A stretch of 64,000 nt of DNA from assembly GCA_025360105.1 (NCBI GenBank), contig JANYCT010000089.1, positions 1 through 64,000 on the forward strand, given 5' to 3'. The notes beneath the pieces are model-generated. The model saw nothing but the letters and a program-made list of their open reading frames with translations, did not search any database and was not told the origin of the DNA. The position numbers and the translations under genes were made by a program. Shown here one piece after another: positions 34,211 to 42,305 of the stretch. This DNA is from Actinomycetes bacterium. Lineage in GTDB: Bacteria > Actinomycetota > Acidimicrobiia > Acidimicrobiales > Ilumatobacteraceae. Each line of letters starts with the position of its first letter. Position 1 is the stretch's first letter.

Positions 34211-35152
34211 ATGTCGGGTTTGGAACTGGTCGAGGTCACGTCGGGATTGCGCTTCCCCGAGGGTCCGATCGCGATGCCTGATGGCTCGGTGATCCTGGTC
34301 GAGATGTTCGGCCCTCGCGTCACTCGGGTGCATCCCGACGGCAGCAAGGAAACGATTGCCGAAGTACCCGGCGGCCCGAACGGCGCGGCCATCGGGCCCG
34401 ACGGTGCGCTGTATCTGTGCAACAACGGTGGCTGCTTCAGCCCGGTCGATCTGGGTGAGTTCCTCTTCCCCGGTCCGTTCGACCCGAGCCTCTACGTCGG
34501 TGGCAGCATCCAGCGCCTCGACCTCGCGAGCGGCGGCCTGACCACGCTCTATTCCGAGTGCGACGGGCATCCGCTGCGAGCCCCCAATGACTTGGTGTTC
34601 GATGCGCACGGCGGAATGTGGTTTACCGATCACGGAATCCACGACACGGCGGCGCGTACGGCGGACCTGACCAGCATCTACTACGCGACGCCTGATGGGT
34701 CCTCGATCACCGAGGTGGCGCACCCGGTCGATAGCCCCAACGGCATCGGCCTGTCGCCCGACGGAACGCACGTGTACTGGGCTGAGACGTACCACGGGCG
34801 CGTGCTGCAACGCCGCATCACCTCGCCCGGCGTGATCGAGCCGCCTTCGCCGCTCGACTTCTCGGCCTGCCTGCACGGCCTCGTCGGCTATCAACTCCTC
34901 GACTCCCTTGCGGTCGATGGCGAGGGCAATGTGTGCGTGGCCACGCTGGCGAATGGTGGCATCACGGTGATCTCGCCCGACGGTTCCAGCGTCGAGCACT
35001 TCGCCACGGGCGACCCGCTCACGACCAACATCTGCTTCGGCGACGACGACGGCAGCGGCGAGTACCGAACTGCGTACATCACGCTGTCGGGCACGGGCAA
35101 ACTCGTCAAGGCGCGATGGCCCCATCGCGGGCTTCGCCTCAACTTCGTCTGA
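34211..35152 (+). CDS. SMP-30/gluconolactonase-like protein
   Basis: A six-bladed beta-propeller of the SMP-30/gluconolactonase/LRE-like type, 313 residues. Visible motifs are LRFPEGPIAMPDGSVILVE at the start, GGPNGAAIGPDGALY, the metal-site APNDLVFDAHGGMWFTDHG and DSPNGIGLSPDGTHVYWAET. Such enzymes hydrolyse sugar lactones with a divalent metal; the substrate is not readable. The ATG at 34211 follows CTGGGGGTCT; a TTG at 34193 is a weaker alternative. Confidence 0.88.
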   Translation: MSGLELVEVTSGLRFPEGPIAMPDGSVILVEMFGPRVTRVHPDGSKETIAEVPGGPNGAAIGPDGALYLCNNGGCFSPVDLGEFLFPGPFDPSLYVGGSIQRLDLASGGLTTLYSECDGHPLRAPNDLVFDAHGGMWFTDHGIHDTAARTADLTSIYYATPDGSSITEVAHPVDSPNGIGLSPDGTHVYWAETYHGRVLQRRITSPGVIEPPSPLDFSACLHGLVGYQLLDSLAVDGEGNVCVATLANGGITVISPDGSSVEHFATGDPLTTNICFGDDDGSGEYRTAYITLSGTGKLVKARWPHRGLRLNFV

Positions 35153-35225
35153 CTCGGGTTCGCGTCGCGTCGGGTTGGCCGCGAATCAGTCGGCGGAGAC
35201 TCAGCACTCGGTAGGCTCGCAGGTC

Positions 35226-36524
35226 GTGGCACAACGGTTCTATATCGAGACTCTCGGGTGTCCCAAGAACCAGGTCGATTCCGACAAACTGATCGGCACA
35301 CTCGTGGCCGACGGCATGGTGGCCACCGACGATCCCAGCACGGCCGACCTCGTGGTCGTGAACACCTGCGCGTTCATCGACGAGGCCCGCAAAGAGTCGA
35401 TCGACACGATCCTCGCGCTCGACGATCAACGCCGCGAGGGCGCCCGGCTCGTGGTCACGGGCTGTATGGCCGAGCGCTACGGGGCCGAACTCGCCGAGGC
35501 GCTGCCCGAGGTCGATCAGGTGGCCGGTTTCGGTGTCTCGGTGAACGTGCCGGCCGCATCCAAGCGCAAGTTGATCCCTGTGGGTTCCGCACCGGTGCCC
35601 ACGCTCGATCTACTCAACTTGCCCCGACCGAAGTCCACGTCGCCGTGGGCCTACGTGAAGATCGCTGAGGGATGCGATCGTTCGTGTGGGTTCTGTGCCA
35701 TCCCGTCGTTCCGTGGCCCGCAACGCAGCCGTGATGTCAGCTCGATTCTGGGCGAGGTCGAGTCGCTCGAGGCACGTGAGATCGTGCTCATCGCGCAGGA
35801 CCTCGCCAGCTACGGCAAGGATCGCCCCGACGAACTGGGAGCGGGTTCCATCGTGCCCCTCGTTAAAGCCGTTGCCGCCGCCACCGACTGGGTGCGTTTG
35901 TTGTATCTCTATCCCAGCGATCTCAGTGACGACCTCATCGACGCCATCTGCGACACCGGCGTGCCGTATTTCGATCTGTCGTTGCAGCATGTGAGCAAGC
36001 CGTTGTTGCGCCGTATGCGCCGGTGGGGCGATGGCGACCGGTTCCTGAAACGCATCAACGATATTCGCGATCGCGAGCCGATGGCCGCTTTCCGCAGCAA
36101 CTTCATCGTCGGCTATCCCGGCGAGACCGAGGACGATCACGATCAACTCCTCGACTTCGTCGAGCAGGCGCAGCTCGACTGGTGCGGCTTCTTCGCGTAC
36201 AGCCCCGAAGAGGGAACCTACGCAATGGGTCTCGACGGCGCCGTGGAACGCAGCCTGATGAATGAGCGCCTTGCGGAGTTACGCGAAATGCAAGACGCCA
36301 TCACTGCGGCGCGCCGCGATGCGCTCGTCGGCGAATCGCTGCGGGTCTTGGTCGACGAGCCCGGCGTGGCGCGCAGCCACCACGAGGCTCCTGAGATCGA
36401 TGGCGTCATTCACGTGTCCGGCGATCTTGCTGTGGGAGAGTTTCACACAGTGCAGATCGTGAACGCGCTCGGTCCCGATCTGGTCTCCTTCGGCGCGGCC
36501 GACGACGCAGCGGAAACGAACTGA
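35226..36524 (+). CDS. rimO: Ribosomal protein uS12 methylthiotransferase
   Basis: Radical-SAM enzyme that adds a methylthio group to an aspartate of ribosomal protein S12. The N-terminal UPF0004 domain has the three cluster cysteines (LGCPKN, NTCAF, TGCMAERYG), the radical-SAM loop is GCDRSCGFCAIP at about residues 150-161, and a C-terminal TRAM-like domain ends the protein. FRGPQRSRD and SLQHVSKPLLRRMRR are RimO rather than MiaB signatures. The GTG at 35226 begins AQRFYIETLGCPKNQ; a TTG at 35175 would add 17 residues. pgsA starts on the last base of the stop codon. Confidence 0.95.
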   Translation: MAQRFYIETLGCPKNQVDSDKLIGTLVADGMVATDDPSTADLVVVNTCAFIDEARKESIDTILALDDQRREGARLVVTGCMAERYGAELAEALPEVDQVAGFGVSVNVPAASKRKLIPVGSAPVPTLDLLNLPRPKSTSPWAYVKIAEGCDRSCGFCAIPSFRGPQRSRDVSSILGEVESLEAREIVLIAQDLASYGKDRPDELGAGSIVPLVKAVAAATDWVRLLYLYPSDLSDDLIDAICDTGVPYFDLSLQHVSKPLLRRMRRWGDGDRFLKRINDIRDREPMAAFRSNFIVGYPGETEDDHDQLLDFVEQAQLDWCGFFAYSPEEGTYAMGLDGAVERSLMNERLAELREMQDAITAARRDALVGESLRVLVDEPGVARSHHEAPEIDGVIHVSGDLAVGEFHTVQIVNALGPDLVSFGAADDAAETN

Positions 36525-37093
36525 TGCCCGTCGAACCCACCTCCATCGCCACGTGGGCGAACCTCGTCACCGTTGGGCGCATGTTCGTGTCGCCGATCAT
36601 GTTCATCGTCATTCCCGATCATGCCGCAGGGAGTTGGATCGCGTTCTTCACGTGGTTCGTCCTATGTGCGAGCGACGGCATCGACGGCTACCTCGCACGG
36701 CGTCACGGCAGCACCAACTTCGGTGCCTTCCTCGATCCGCTGGCCGACAAGTTCCTGGTTCTGGTCGCGATGATCACCCTCATCGATCGCCATGTGTTCT
36801 GGTGGCTGCCCGTGGCCATCATCTTCGCCCGCGAACTCACGATGAGTTTGTATCGCGTGTTCGTAGGTACGCGGGGCGTCAGCGTGCCCGCCAGCAAGAT
36901 CGCCAAGTGGAAGACCATTGCGCAGCAGTTCGCGGTTGCCTTTGCCATCGCGCCCTGGACAGCTGTCAATGCGAAGTGGCTGTGGAACGGCACGCTGTGG
37001 CTCGCCGTTGCGCTCACGGTGATTAGCTTCGTCCAGTACATGTGGCGGGCACGCCAACACACGCTGCAGGCACGGCTTTCCAATGCGAGTTGA
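36524..37093 (+). CDS. pgsA: CDP-diacylglycerol-glycerol-3-phosphate 3-phosphatidyltransferase
   Basis: Membrane enzyme of phosphatidylglycerol synthesis. The CDP-alcohol phosphotransferase motif is complete: SDGIDGYLARRHGSTNFGAF then LDPLADK at about residues 49-76. About five or six membrane segments. 189 residues is normal. It overlaps rimO by one base and cinA by 11 bases, so the three genes are one transcription unit. Confidence 0.94.
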   Translation: MPVEPTSIATWANLVTVGRMFVSPIMFIVIPDHAAGSWIAFFTWFVLCASDGIDGYLARRHGSTNFGAFLDPLADKFLVLVAMITLIDRHVFWWLPVAIIFARELTMSLYRVFVGTRGVSVPASKIAKWKTIAQQFAVAFAIAPWTAVNAKWLWNGTLWLAVALTVISFVQYMWRARQHTLQARLSNAS

Positions 37094-38336
37094 TGTCGTC
37101 GCCGTCGGCACCGAGTTGTTGCTCGGTCAGATCGTGGACACCAACTCGTCGTGGATCGGCGAGCAGCTCGCCGCGCACGGATTCGATTCACTGCTGCAGG
37201 TAAAGGTTGGCGACAACTTGGGGCGCGTCACCGACGCATTTCGCCGCGCGCTCACCGACGCTGATGCCGTCATCGTGTGCGGCGGCCTGGGGCCCACGCA
37301 CGACGACCTGACGCGTGACGCAATTGCGACGGTGATGGAGGTGTCGCTGCAGATGCACGACGACATCGCCGAACGCATCCGCACGATGTTCTCGGCGCGT
37401 GGCCGTCACATGGCCGACAACAACCTTCGTCAGGCGATGGTGCCCGAGGGCGCCGAGGTCATTGTGCAGACCCGCGGTACTGCGCCGGGTCTCATCTGCC
37501 CGGTGCGCATCGATGGCGTCGACAAGGTGCTCTACGCGGTGCCGGGCGTGCCGCATGAGATGAAGGAGATGATGGAGCGGGCGATCCTGCCGGACCTGCA
37601 TCTCCGTGGGGGCGAGCCGGCCGTCATCGCCAGTCGCACGCTGCGTACGTGGGGCGAGAGCGAGAGCGGACTCAACGAACGCCTCGATCCCATCATCCAC
37701 GAACTCGAAGGCGTCGGAAATCCCACGCTTGCGTTTCTGGCCAGTGGCTGGGAGGGCATCAAGGTGCGTCTCACTGCGAAGGCGCCCACGGCCGATGCGG
37801 CGAGTGAACTGCTCGACGTGTGGGCGCAACGCGTGATCGACGTGGTCGGCTCACAGGTCTTCGGTTTCGACGATGACACCATGGAGTCGGTCGTGCTGCA
37901 GATGTTGCGCGAGCGCGGGCTCACGCTCGGTCTCGCGGAGTCTGTCACCGGCGGTCTGGTCGGTGCCCGCATCACGGGTATAGCAGGGGCCAGCGACGTG
38001 TTCCGCGGTGGCATCGTGTCGTACGCGAGCGAGGTGAAATTCGATCTGCTGGGCGTACCCGAAGGTCCCGTGGTCAGCGAGGCCGCGGCTGCCGCGATGG
38101 CTGCCGGTGCCCGGCGCGCACTGGGCGCCCATGTCGGACTCGCGCTCACCGGCGTGGCCGGCCCGGCCGAGCAAGACGGCATGCCCGTGGGCACCCTGTG
38201 CATCGGCATCGCCATCGGTGACGACGTGCACACCACCATCGCCAGGCTTCCGGGCCAACGCGAGCAGATGCGTCAGATGAGCGTGATCACTGCGCTCGAC
38301 TTCTTGAGACGCACCCTCTCGGCGCTCGGCGAATAG
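37083..38336 (+). CDS. cinA: CinA: competence/damage-inducible-type protein (ADP-ribose pyrophosphatase and NMN deamidase domains)
   Basis: The N-terminal MoaB/MoeA-like domain (1-170) contains VDVVAVGTELLLGQIVDTNS and CGGLGPTHDDLTRD. The C-terminal CinA deamidase domain (about 255-415) contains LAESVTGGLVGARITGIAGA and LTGVAGPAEQDGMPVGT. Full two-domain proteins of about 420 residues take part in pyridine-nucleotide recycling. It overlaps pgsA, as in many actinobacteria where recA follows; here tRNA-Arg and an integrated element come next instead. Confidence 0.94.
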   Translation: MRVDVVAVGTELLLGQIVDTNSSWIGEQLAAHGFDSLLQVKVGDNLGRVTDAFRRALTDADAVIVCGGLGPTHDDLTRDAIATVMEVSLQMHDDIAERIRTMFSARGRHMADNNLRQAMVPEGAEVIVQTRGTAPGLICPVRIDGVDKVLYAVPGVPHEMKEMMERAILPDLHLRGGEPAVIASRTLRTWGESESGLNERLDPIIHELEGVGNPTLAFLASGWEGIKVRLTAKAPTADAASELLDVWAQRVIDVVGSQVFGFDDDTMESVVLQMLRERGLTLGLAESVTGGLVGARITGIAGASDVFRGGIVSYASEVKFDLLGVPEGPVVSEAAAAAMAAGARRALGAHVGLALTGVAGPAEQDGMPVGTLCIGIAIGDDVHTTIARLPGQREQMRQMSVITALDFLRRTLSALGE

Positions 38337-38414
38337 TCCCCGCCGCCGATTCTGGTCGAGCAGTACCGTGCGGATGGTTTCATCGCCACAGCTGCGAGAC
38401 TCGTGTGTCGTCAT

Positions 38415-38488
38415 GCCCCTGTAGCTCAGCTGGACAGAGCACCGGACTTCTAATCCGATGGTCGCAGGTTCGAATCCTGCCGGGGGCG
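38415..38488 (+). tRNA. tRNA-Arg (anticodon TCT)
   Basis: The acceptor arms GCCCCTG (38415-38421) and CGGGGGC (38481-38487) pair with one G-U, the D-arm is GCTC/GAGC, the anticodon loop CTTCTAA carries TCT, and the T-arm is GCAGG-TTCGAAT-CCTGC. No CCA is encoded. The outermost anticodon-stem pair is a C-A mismatch. Its 3' half, from the anticodon arm on, is the left attachment site of the integrated element that follows. Confidence 0.95.
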
Positions 38489-38492
38489 CTGA
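38447..38492 (+). repeat. attL-like direct repeat (46 bp)
   Basis: Begins CTTCTAATCCGATGG and ends GGGGGCGCTGA; it overlaps the 3' half of tRNA-Arg. It matches 41721-41766 at 45 of 46 positions; the difference is G38483 against T41757. Confidence 0.9.
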
Positions 38493-38567
38493 AAAAAACC
38501 AGGTCAGAGCATATAAATTGACGGTCGTGAAACTCCGACCTTGACAGTCCGTGGGACGATTCGGTTT

Positions 38568-39641
38568 GTGGCTATCGAGAAACTGCCGAGCGGGAAGTAC
38601 CGCGCGGTGGTCCGTCATGACGGCCACAAGGCGGCGAGCGCGGCCGTGGCCACACGTGCAGAGGCCGCGATGGAGGAGGCTCATCTGAAGATGCAGATGG
38701 GCGCAGCGCCACTGAGAACCGGACATACCGTGGGTGAACTGGTGGTCGCGTACGTTGCCGATGTGCGCATCAAACGCTCGGCCGCCACGGCCGACTACTA
38801 CACCCAGGCGTCGACGCTGATGCCAGCGCTGTTCGCCGAACGGTTGGTGCCGGACGTGACCGTGTACATCATGGATCAGATGTACTCCGAGCTCGCCCGA
38901 GCCGGCGTCACGCAAAACAACATCGTCAAACTTCATCGCTTGCTCTCGGCATCATTCGGGCGAGCGCTCAAGTACGGATGGACCAACGTAAACCCATGCA
39001 AGGGAGCCAACAAGCCATCACCGATCAAGTCCGAGATCAACCCGCCGACCGTGCAGCAGGTGCAGGAACTCATCGCAGAATCCGCGATGGTCAATGCCGA
39101 CCTTCCCGTGTTCCTGCGCCTCGCCGCACACAGCGGTGCACAGCGCGGCGAGTTGGCAGCACTGAAGTGGACCGACATCAGCGGAACGAAGCTCACGATT
39201 CGCCGCTCGTTGGTTGCTGACGGCGACACGTTGATGGTGCGTGATACCAAGACGCACAGTCGAGGACATCGCTCGCTGACGCTTGATTCTCGAACGGTCA
39301 GCGAACTCGAGGCGCTTCGCTCACGCCAGAGCGAGACAGCAAGAGAGCATCTGCTGCCGGAACCCGTGTGGGTGTTCAGCCACGACGCGGGTGTCACGCC
39401 TTGGCGACCGGAGTATCTCACGACGGCGTTCCAGCGCCTCGCCCACACGCTGCGATTCGATGTGCGCCTGCATGACCTGAGGCACTTCTCCGCGACGCAG
39501 CAACTCTCTGCCGGCGTCGACGTGACCACCGTGTCCCGGCGGCTCGGCCACGCCAAGGTGAGCATGACGCCCGACACGTACAGCCATTGGATGCCCCAGC
39601 GCGACCAAGACGCAGCCGACGTCATGGGAGCACTCTTCTGA
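38568..39641 (+). CDS. Tyrosine-type site-specific integrase
   Basis: Phage-type integrase of 357 residues. An N-terminal arm-binding-like part (KLPSGKYRAVVRHDGHKAA) is followed by a SAM-like core-binding domain (about 55-150) and the catalytic domain: the first arginine in SGAQRGELAALKW (about 193), HDLRHFSAT (about 302-310), and GHAKVSMTPDTYSH with the nucleophile tyrosine (about 337). All catalytic residues appear present, so it may be active. The GTG at 38568 gives AIEKLPSGKYR; a TTG at 38541 (within a TTGACA sequence) would add nine residues. It lies 80 bases after tRNA-Arg, its presumed target. Confidence 0.92.
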   Translation: MAIEKLPSGKYRAVVRHDGHKAASAAVATRAEAAMEEAHLKMQMGAAPLRTGHTVGELVVAYVADVRIKRSAATADYYTQASTLMPALFAERLVPDVTVYIMDQMYSELARAGVTQNNIVKLHRLLSASFGRALKYGWTNVNPCKGANKPSPIKSEINPPTVQQVQELIAESAMVNADLPVFLRLAAHSGAQRGELAALKWTDISGTKLTIRRSLVADGDTLMVRDTKTHSRGHRSLTLDSRTVSELEALRSRQSETAREHLLPEPVWVFSHDAGVTPWRPEYLTTAFQRLAHTLRFDVRLHDLRHFSATQQLSAGVDVTTVSRRLGHAKVSMTPDTYSHWMPQRDQDAADVMGALF

Positions 39642-39691
39642 CACGCCGCTGGATCCCGCCGAAACGCGCTCGCTGAACTCCGGACAACGTG

Positions 39692-39910
39692 TCAGCTCGC
39701 AACCGTAGCCCTCTCGGCTTGCTCGGCGGCGGCGAGCGAGAACACCCAGCGGCCGGCTGCGGGAATGATCGGTCGCACAGGTGCGCTGCCGTTACGCACA
39801 GCGCGTTTGAGCGATTCCGGATCGATGCCCCAGCGTTGCGCGAGTTCCTCGGTGCTCAGTGTGAGCCGGTCGCCGTGTGATGTGATGTTTATGAACGGTT
39901 GGGTGTGCAT
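39692..39910 (-). CDS. Small HTH protein, possible excisionase/regulator
   Basis: A 72-residue protein on the opposite strand to the integrase. LSTEELAQRWGIDPESLKR is a MerR/excisionase-like helix-turn-helix and RPIIPAAGRWVFSLAAAEQ matches the wing-like end of such proteins. Size and place beside the integrase suggest an excisionase (Xis) or element regulator. The ATG at 39910 is chosen over one at 39937. Confidence 0.65.
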   Translation of the reverse strand: MHTQPFINITSHGDRLTLSTEELAQRWGIDPESLKRAVRNGSAPVRPIIPAAGRWVFSLAAAEQAERATVAS

Positions 39911-40528
39911 GGGCGCATCATCTGCGCACGACATCACGGTTCACTACCCGGTTCGTGCGTCACCCAGGAACAAATTTCTTGGCGAGCGTTCTTTGCCACT
40001 CGAGCAGTCCACGCGTCTAGGTCGGCATTCGCTTCTGCGCACTTCGTTCGCTTGACGACGCCACGTTGCACGCCGGCTTGGCGCCGCTCTCAGCGCCTCG
40101 ATCAGCGTGTTGTTCTGCTCGTTGTCTGGACACGTGCACCAACGGTGAACGTACGGATCGCGTGGCCGTCGTTCGAGGTGTCGATATTGCCCCTGGCGTG
40201 ATCGGCGCAAGACCCGGCTGGGACCGGTGCGCGACGATGTCGAGCGCAACTTCGGCTTCTCGCTGTCGACTCGGGGGGCGCCGACGGTGACCGTCAGGCT
40301 CGGTCAGAATCTGGATGAATCGCCTGCCCTCGGCAGTGAGAGGCGCTCGCGTTGGCTCGGTCGGGTAGTGATCCGGGTGGTACCCGTGTCCCCCGGCGGT
40401 GCTCGACCGGGCCGGGGGGACTGGTGTGGCATGGGTACGAGATTTGGGAGCGGGGCAGAACCGCTGGTGGTGTTCCTCCCGGTTCGACTGGTGTCGCCAG
40501 ACATAGCCAGCCAACCGGAAGGAACAAG
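39911..40528. other. Non-coding stretch inside the integrated element
   Basis: Over these 618 bases no frame gives a recognisable protein; the overlapping open frames have no consistent codon pattern. The right end, just before the istA remnant, has a GGAAGGAACAAG ribosome-binding region. The sequence GCGCAACTTCG at 40244-40254 equals one arm of the 49-bp palindromic repeats, but the partner arm is not convincing. Confidence 0.5.
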
Positions 40529-40822
40529 TTGAAGTCTTACGAGGAGATCATGGAAATCTTGGAAGCATTCGCGTTGACGAACAGTTATCGGGCGGCCGGC
40601 GAACTCGCTGGTTGCTCTCATCACACGGTCGGGCATTGGGTCATGATGCGCGACGAGGGCTTGCTCCCCGACGGCGTGACGCCGGTGGAGCGAGGCAAGT
40701 TGATCGATGGGTTCATGCCCAAGATCGAGGAATGGGTCGAGCGGTCCAATGGCCGGGTGCGTGGCGATGTCGTGTTCGACAAGTTGGGGGACTGTCGGAG
40801 AGTCGCAGAACGGCCCATCTGA
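40529..40822 (+). pseudogene. IS21-family transposase IstA, N-terminal remnant
   Basis: Begins LKSYEEIMEILEAFALTNSY, then AAGELAGCSHHTVGHWVMMRD, a helix-turn-helix typical of IS21-type IstA, and KIEEWVERSNGRVRGDVVFDKL. The protein stops at about 97 residues, where IstA would continue to about 400-500 with the DDE catalytic core. IstB is absent. The likely start is TTG at 40529 after GGAAGGAAC. A relic of an insertion inside the element. Confidence 0.75.
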
Positions 40823-40965
40823 GCTCGAACCAGAGGGTCGAAGGAACTGTCATCGACGCGAGGGTGCGTTGCCGGGGGCGCGGAAAGGCATCAGTTCAGA
40901 CTCGCGCTCAGGGAGGGTGTTGGTGATTCGGCGGCGTGGTGTTCGAAATGTCGTAGAGTGATGGC

Positions 40966-41199
40966 ATGTCGCGGCTTGAGCGAATCGTGTCCGACCCGAG
41001 TATCTGTCATGGACAGCCGGTGATTCGCGGGATGCGGTATCCGGTGGAGATGATCCTCGAACTCCTTGCATCAGGTATGTCGAACGCCGAGGTTCTGACT
41101 GACTACCCGGACCTCGAAAGCGACGATCTTCTCGCCGCCCTTGAATACGGTGCGTTGGCTGCCGGCGTGCGGCGCGTCGTGCCTCTCGGCGCTGCGTGA
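40966..41199 (+). CDS. DUF433 antitoxin-like protein
   Basis: A 77-residue protein: RIVSDPSICHGQPVIRGMRY then PVEMILELLASGMS and VLTDYPDLESDDLLAALEYG. This is the DUF433 family, helix-turn-helix-like proteins usually encoded directly before a DUF5615 PIN-like protein and considered the antitoxin. Its stop overlaps the GTG of the next gene (GTGA). The ATG at 40966 has TAGAGT 7 bases upstream, a possible -10 of a leaderless transcript. Confidence 0.88.
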   Translation: MSRLERIVSDPSICHGQPVIRGMRYPVEMILELLASGMSNAEVLTDYPDLESDDLLAALEYGALAAGVRRVVPLGAA

Positions 41200-41564
41200 A
41201 GTTTCTCGTCGACGCGCAGCTTCCCACTCGGCTGGCCCAGCTGCTGCTGAACGCTGGTCATGACGTTGTTCATTCGTCGCGGCTTCCACAGGGCAACAGG
41301 ACACCGGATGATGTTCTGGCCGCACTCGCCGACGTGGAAGGCCGAGTCGTCGTGACAAAGGATCGCGATTTTGAGATCGGTCACTTGTTGAACGGTGCCC
41401 CGCGAAATCTGTTACTCGTCACAACGGGCAACGTCGGGAACAACGATCTACTTGACCTGTTCGGTGTCAACCTCGCTCTCATCGAAGCGGCGCTTGATCA
41501 GAATTCGTACGTTGAGTTGTCCGCAACAACGGTCATCGTTCACGGCGGTGCGGCTGATCGATAG
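41196..41564 (+). CDS. DUF5615 PIN-like toxin
   Basis: A 122-residue PIN-like protein: MKFLVDAQLPTRLAQLLLNAG, HDVVHSSRLP, and VVVTKDRDFEIGHLL with the acidic residues D6, D at TKDRDF expected to bind metal. DUF5615 proteins pair with DUF433 partners as putative RNase toxins. GTG start overlaps the antitoxin stop by 4 bases. It is the last gene before the right repeat of the element and may stabilise it. Confidence 0.88.
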   Translation: MKFLVDAQLPTRLAQLLLNAGHDVVHSSRLPQGNRTPDDVLAALADVEGRVVVTKDRDFEIGHLLNGAPRNLLLVTTGNVGNNDLLDLFGVNLALIEAALDQNSYVELSATTVIVHGGAADR

Positions 41565-41720
41565 GCCCATCAACCGAGCCCGCTCCGGCTGGGCTGAGGC
41601 TGTTGCGCCGTGGGACGCGGTGGGACGAAACCCGAAAACTGTCGACACAAGCGGCGTGCCGGCAGTCCTCTGACCAGGGGATATGTGCTGAAAGTGGTCA
41701 TGTTTGACCCCTCTCACGTG

Positions 41721-41766
41721 CTTCTAATCCGATGGTCGCAGGTTCGAATCCTGCCGTGGGCGCTGA
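41721..41766 (+). repeat. attR-like direct repeat (46 bp)
   Basis: A second copy of the 3' half of tRNA-Arg, identical to 38447-38492 except T41757. It lacks the 5' half of a tRNA, so it is not a functional gene. Translations of this copy give the well-known artefact peptides of tRNA ends. Confidence 0.9.
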
Positions 41767-41803
41767 TTTCGTGAATGAACAGTAGGACGCGGTGGGACGT
41801 TCG

Positions 41804-41852
41804 CGAAGTAGCGCTCCTGGGGGCCGTCTTGGGCCTGTACGACGCAACTTCG
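41804..41852 (+). repeat. 49-bp palindromic repeat, copy C
   Basis: Arms CGAAGTAGCGC (41804-41814) and ACGCAACTTCG (41842-41852) enclose 27 bases. The arms are imperfectly complementary, but each matches one of the two other copies, and the total length is the same 49 bases. It lies 37 bases after the right end of the integrated element. Confidence 0.65.
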
Positions 41853-42305
41853 GCCGGGCTGAATGCGACTCCGCTTGGCCGATGTTCGAGGCGTCGGCCG
41901 CGTGGGTATCCCTGTGTGAGATGCGCCTTTGCGTGGGCCATCCCCACGTGGGGCCGCATCTTCGAAAACGTAACACTGATGAACGTTCCGATGATCATCC
42001 CGCTGGGCACTCCCGAACGGCGTGCCGAGTGCACCCGCGTGCAGTGTCGCGGTCGCCGTCTTGGTCGGGATCGCCCTTGCGGGATTCCCTATGGCAGCCG
42101 TACTGCTCGCCTTCAGCTCGCTCGCCCACGCTGGCATCGTCACGACTGTGCCGCGGGCACTCGCCTCGCCAACCGCAAGAACACCGCTCGCCAGACCGGG
42201 GGGCGGCAGTCCCCTCTAACTTCGACCTGCGCCATCTTCTCGCCCCAATTGATAACAGCGCGACTAGTGTCGAGCGTTGTCATCAATTGTGCAAAGTAGG
42301 TGGAC
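41853..42305. other. Intergenic stretch with a possible membrane-protein fragment
   Basis: No intact gene is seen. One plus-strand frame at 42022-42140 reads SVAVAVLVGIALAGFPMAAV then LLAFSSLAHAGIVT, two possible membrane segments, which may be a scrap of a transporter gene; nothing before or after it supports an intact protein. The last part before 42306 must contain the promoter of the dioxygenase gene. Confidence 0.35.

Larger units (their letters stand above)
38447..41766 (+). mobile_element. Small integrated element in tRNA-Arg
   Basis: A stretch of 3,274 bp (counting one repeat copy) bounded by 46-bp direct repeats. The left repeat is the 3' half of the intact tRNA-Arg gene; the right repeat is a detached copy. 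It starts with a tyrosine integrase reading away from the tRNA and carries a small HTH gene on the minus strand, an IS21 istA remnant, and a DUF433/DUF5615 toxin-antitoxin pair. No structural, replication or transfer genes are present, so it looks like an integrative mini-element or the shrunken remainder of a larger island. Confidence 0.85.

Noticed and set aside
37851-38936. Minus-strand frame containing GFEPATIGLE
   Set aside because: Same artefact from the intact tRNA-Arg; the rest is a shadow of cinA and the integrase.
40206-40254. Possible fourth copy of the 49-bp palindromic repeat
   Set aside because: One arm (GCGCAACTTCG at 40244-40254) fits, but the expected partner at 40206-40216 and the inner part do not match well enough.
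41724-42143. Minus-strand frame ending QDSNLRPSD
   Set aside because: This peptide is a well-known artefact of translating the 3' half of a tRNA gene, here the attR copy.
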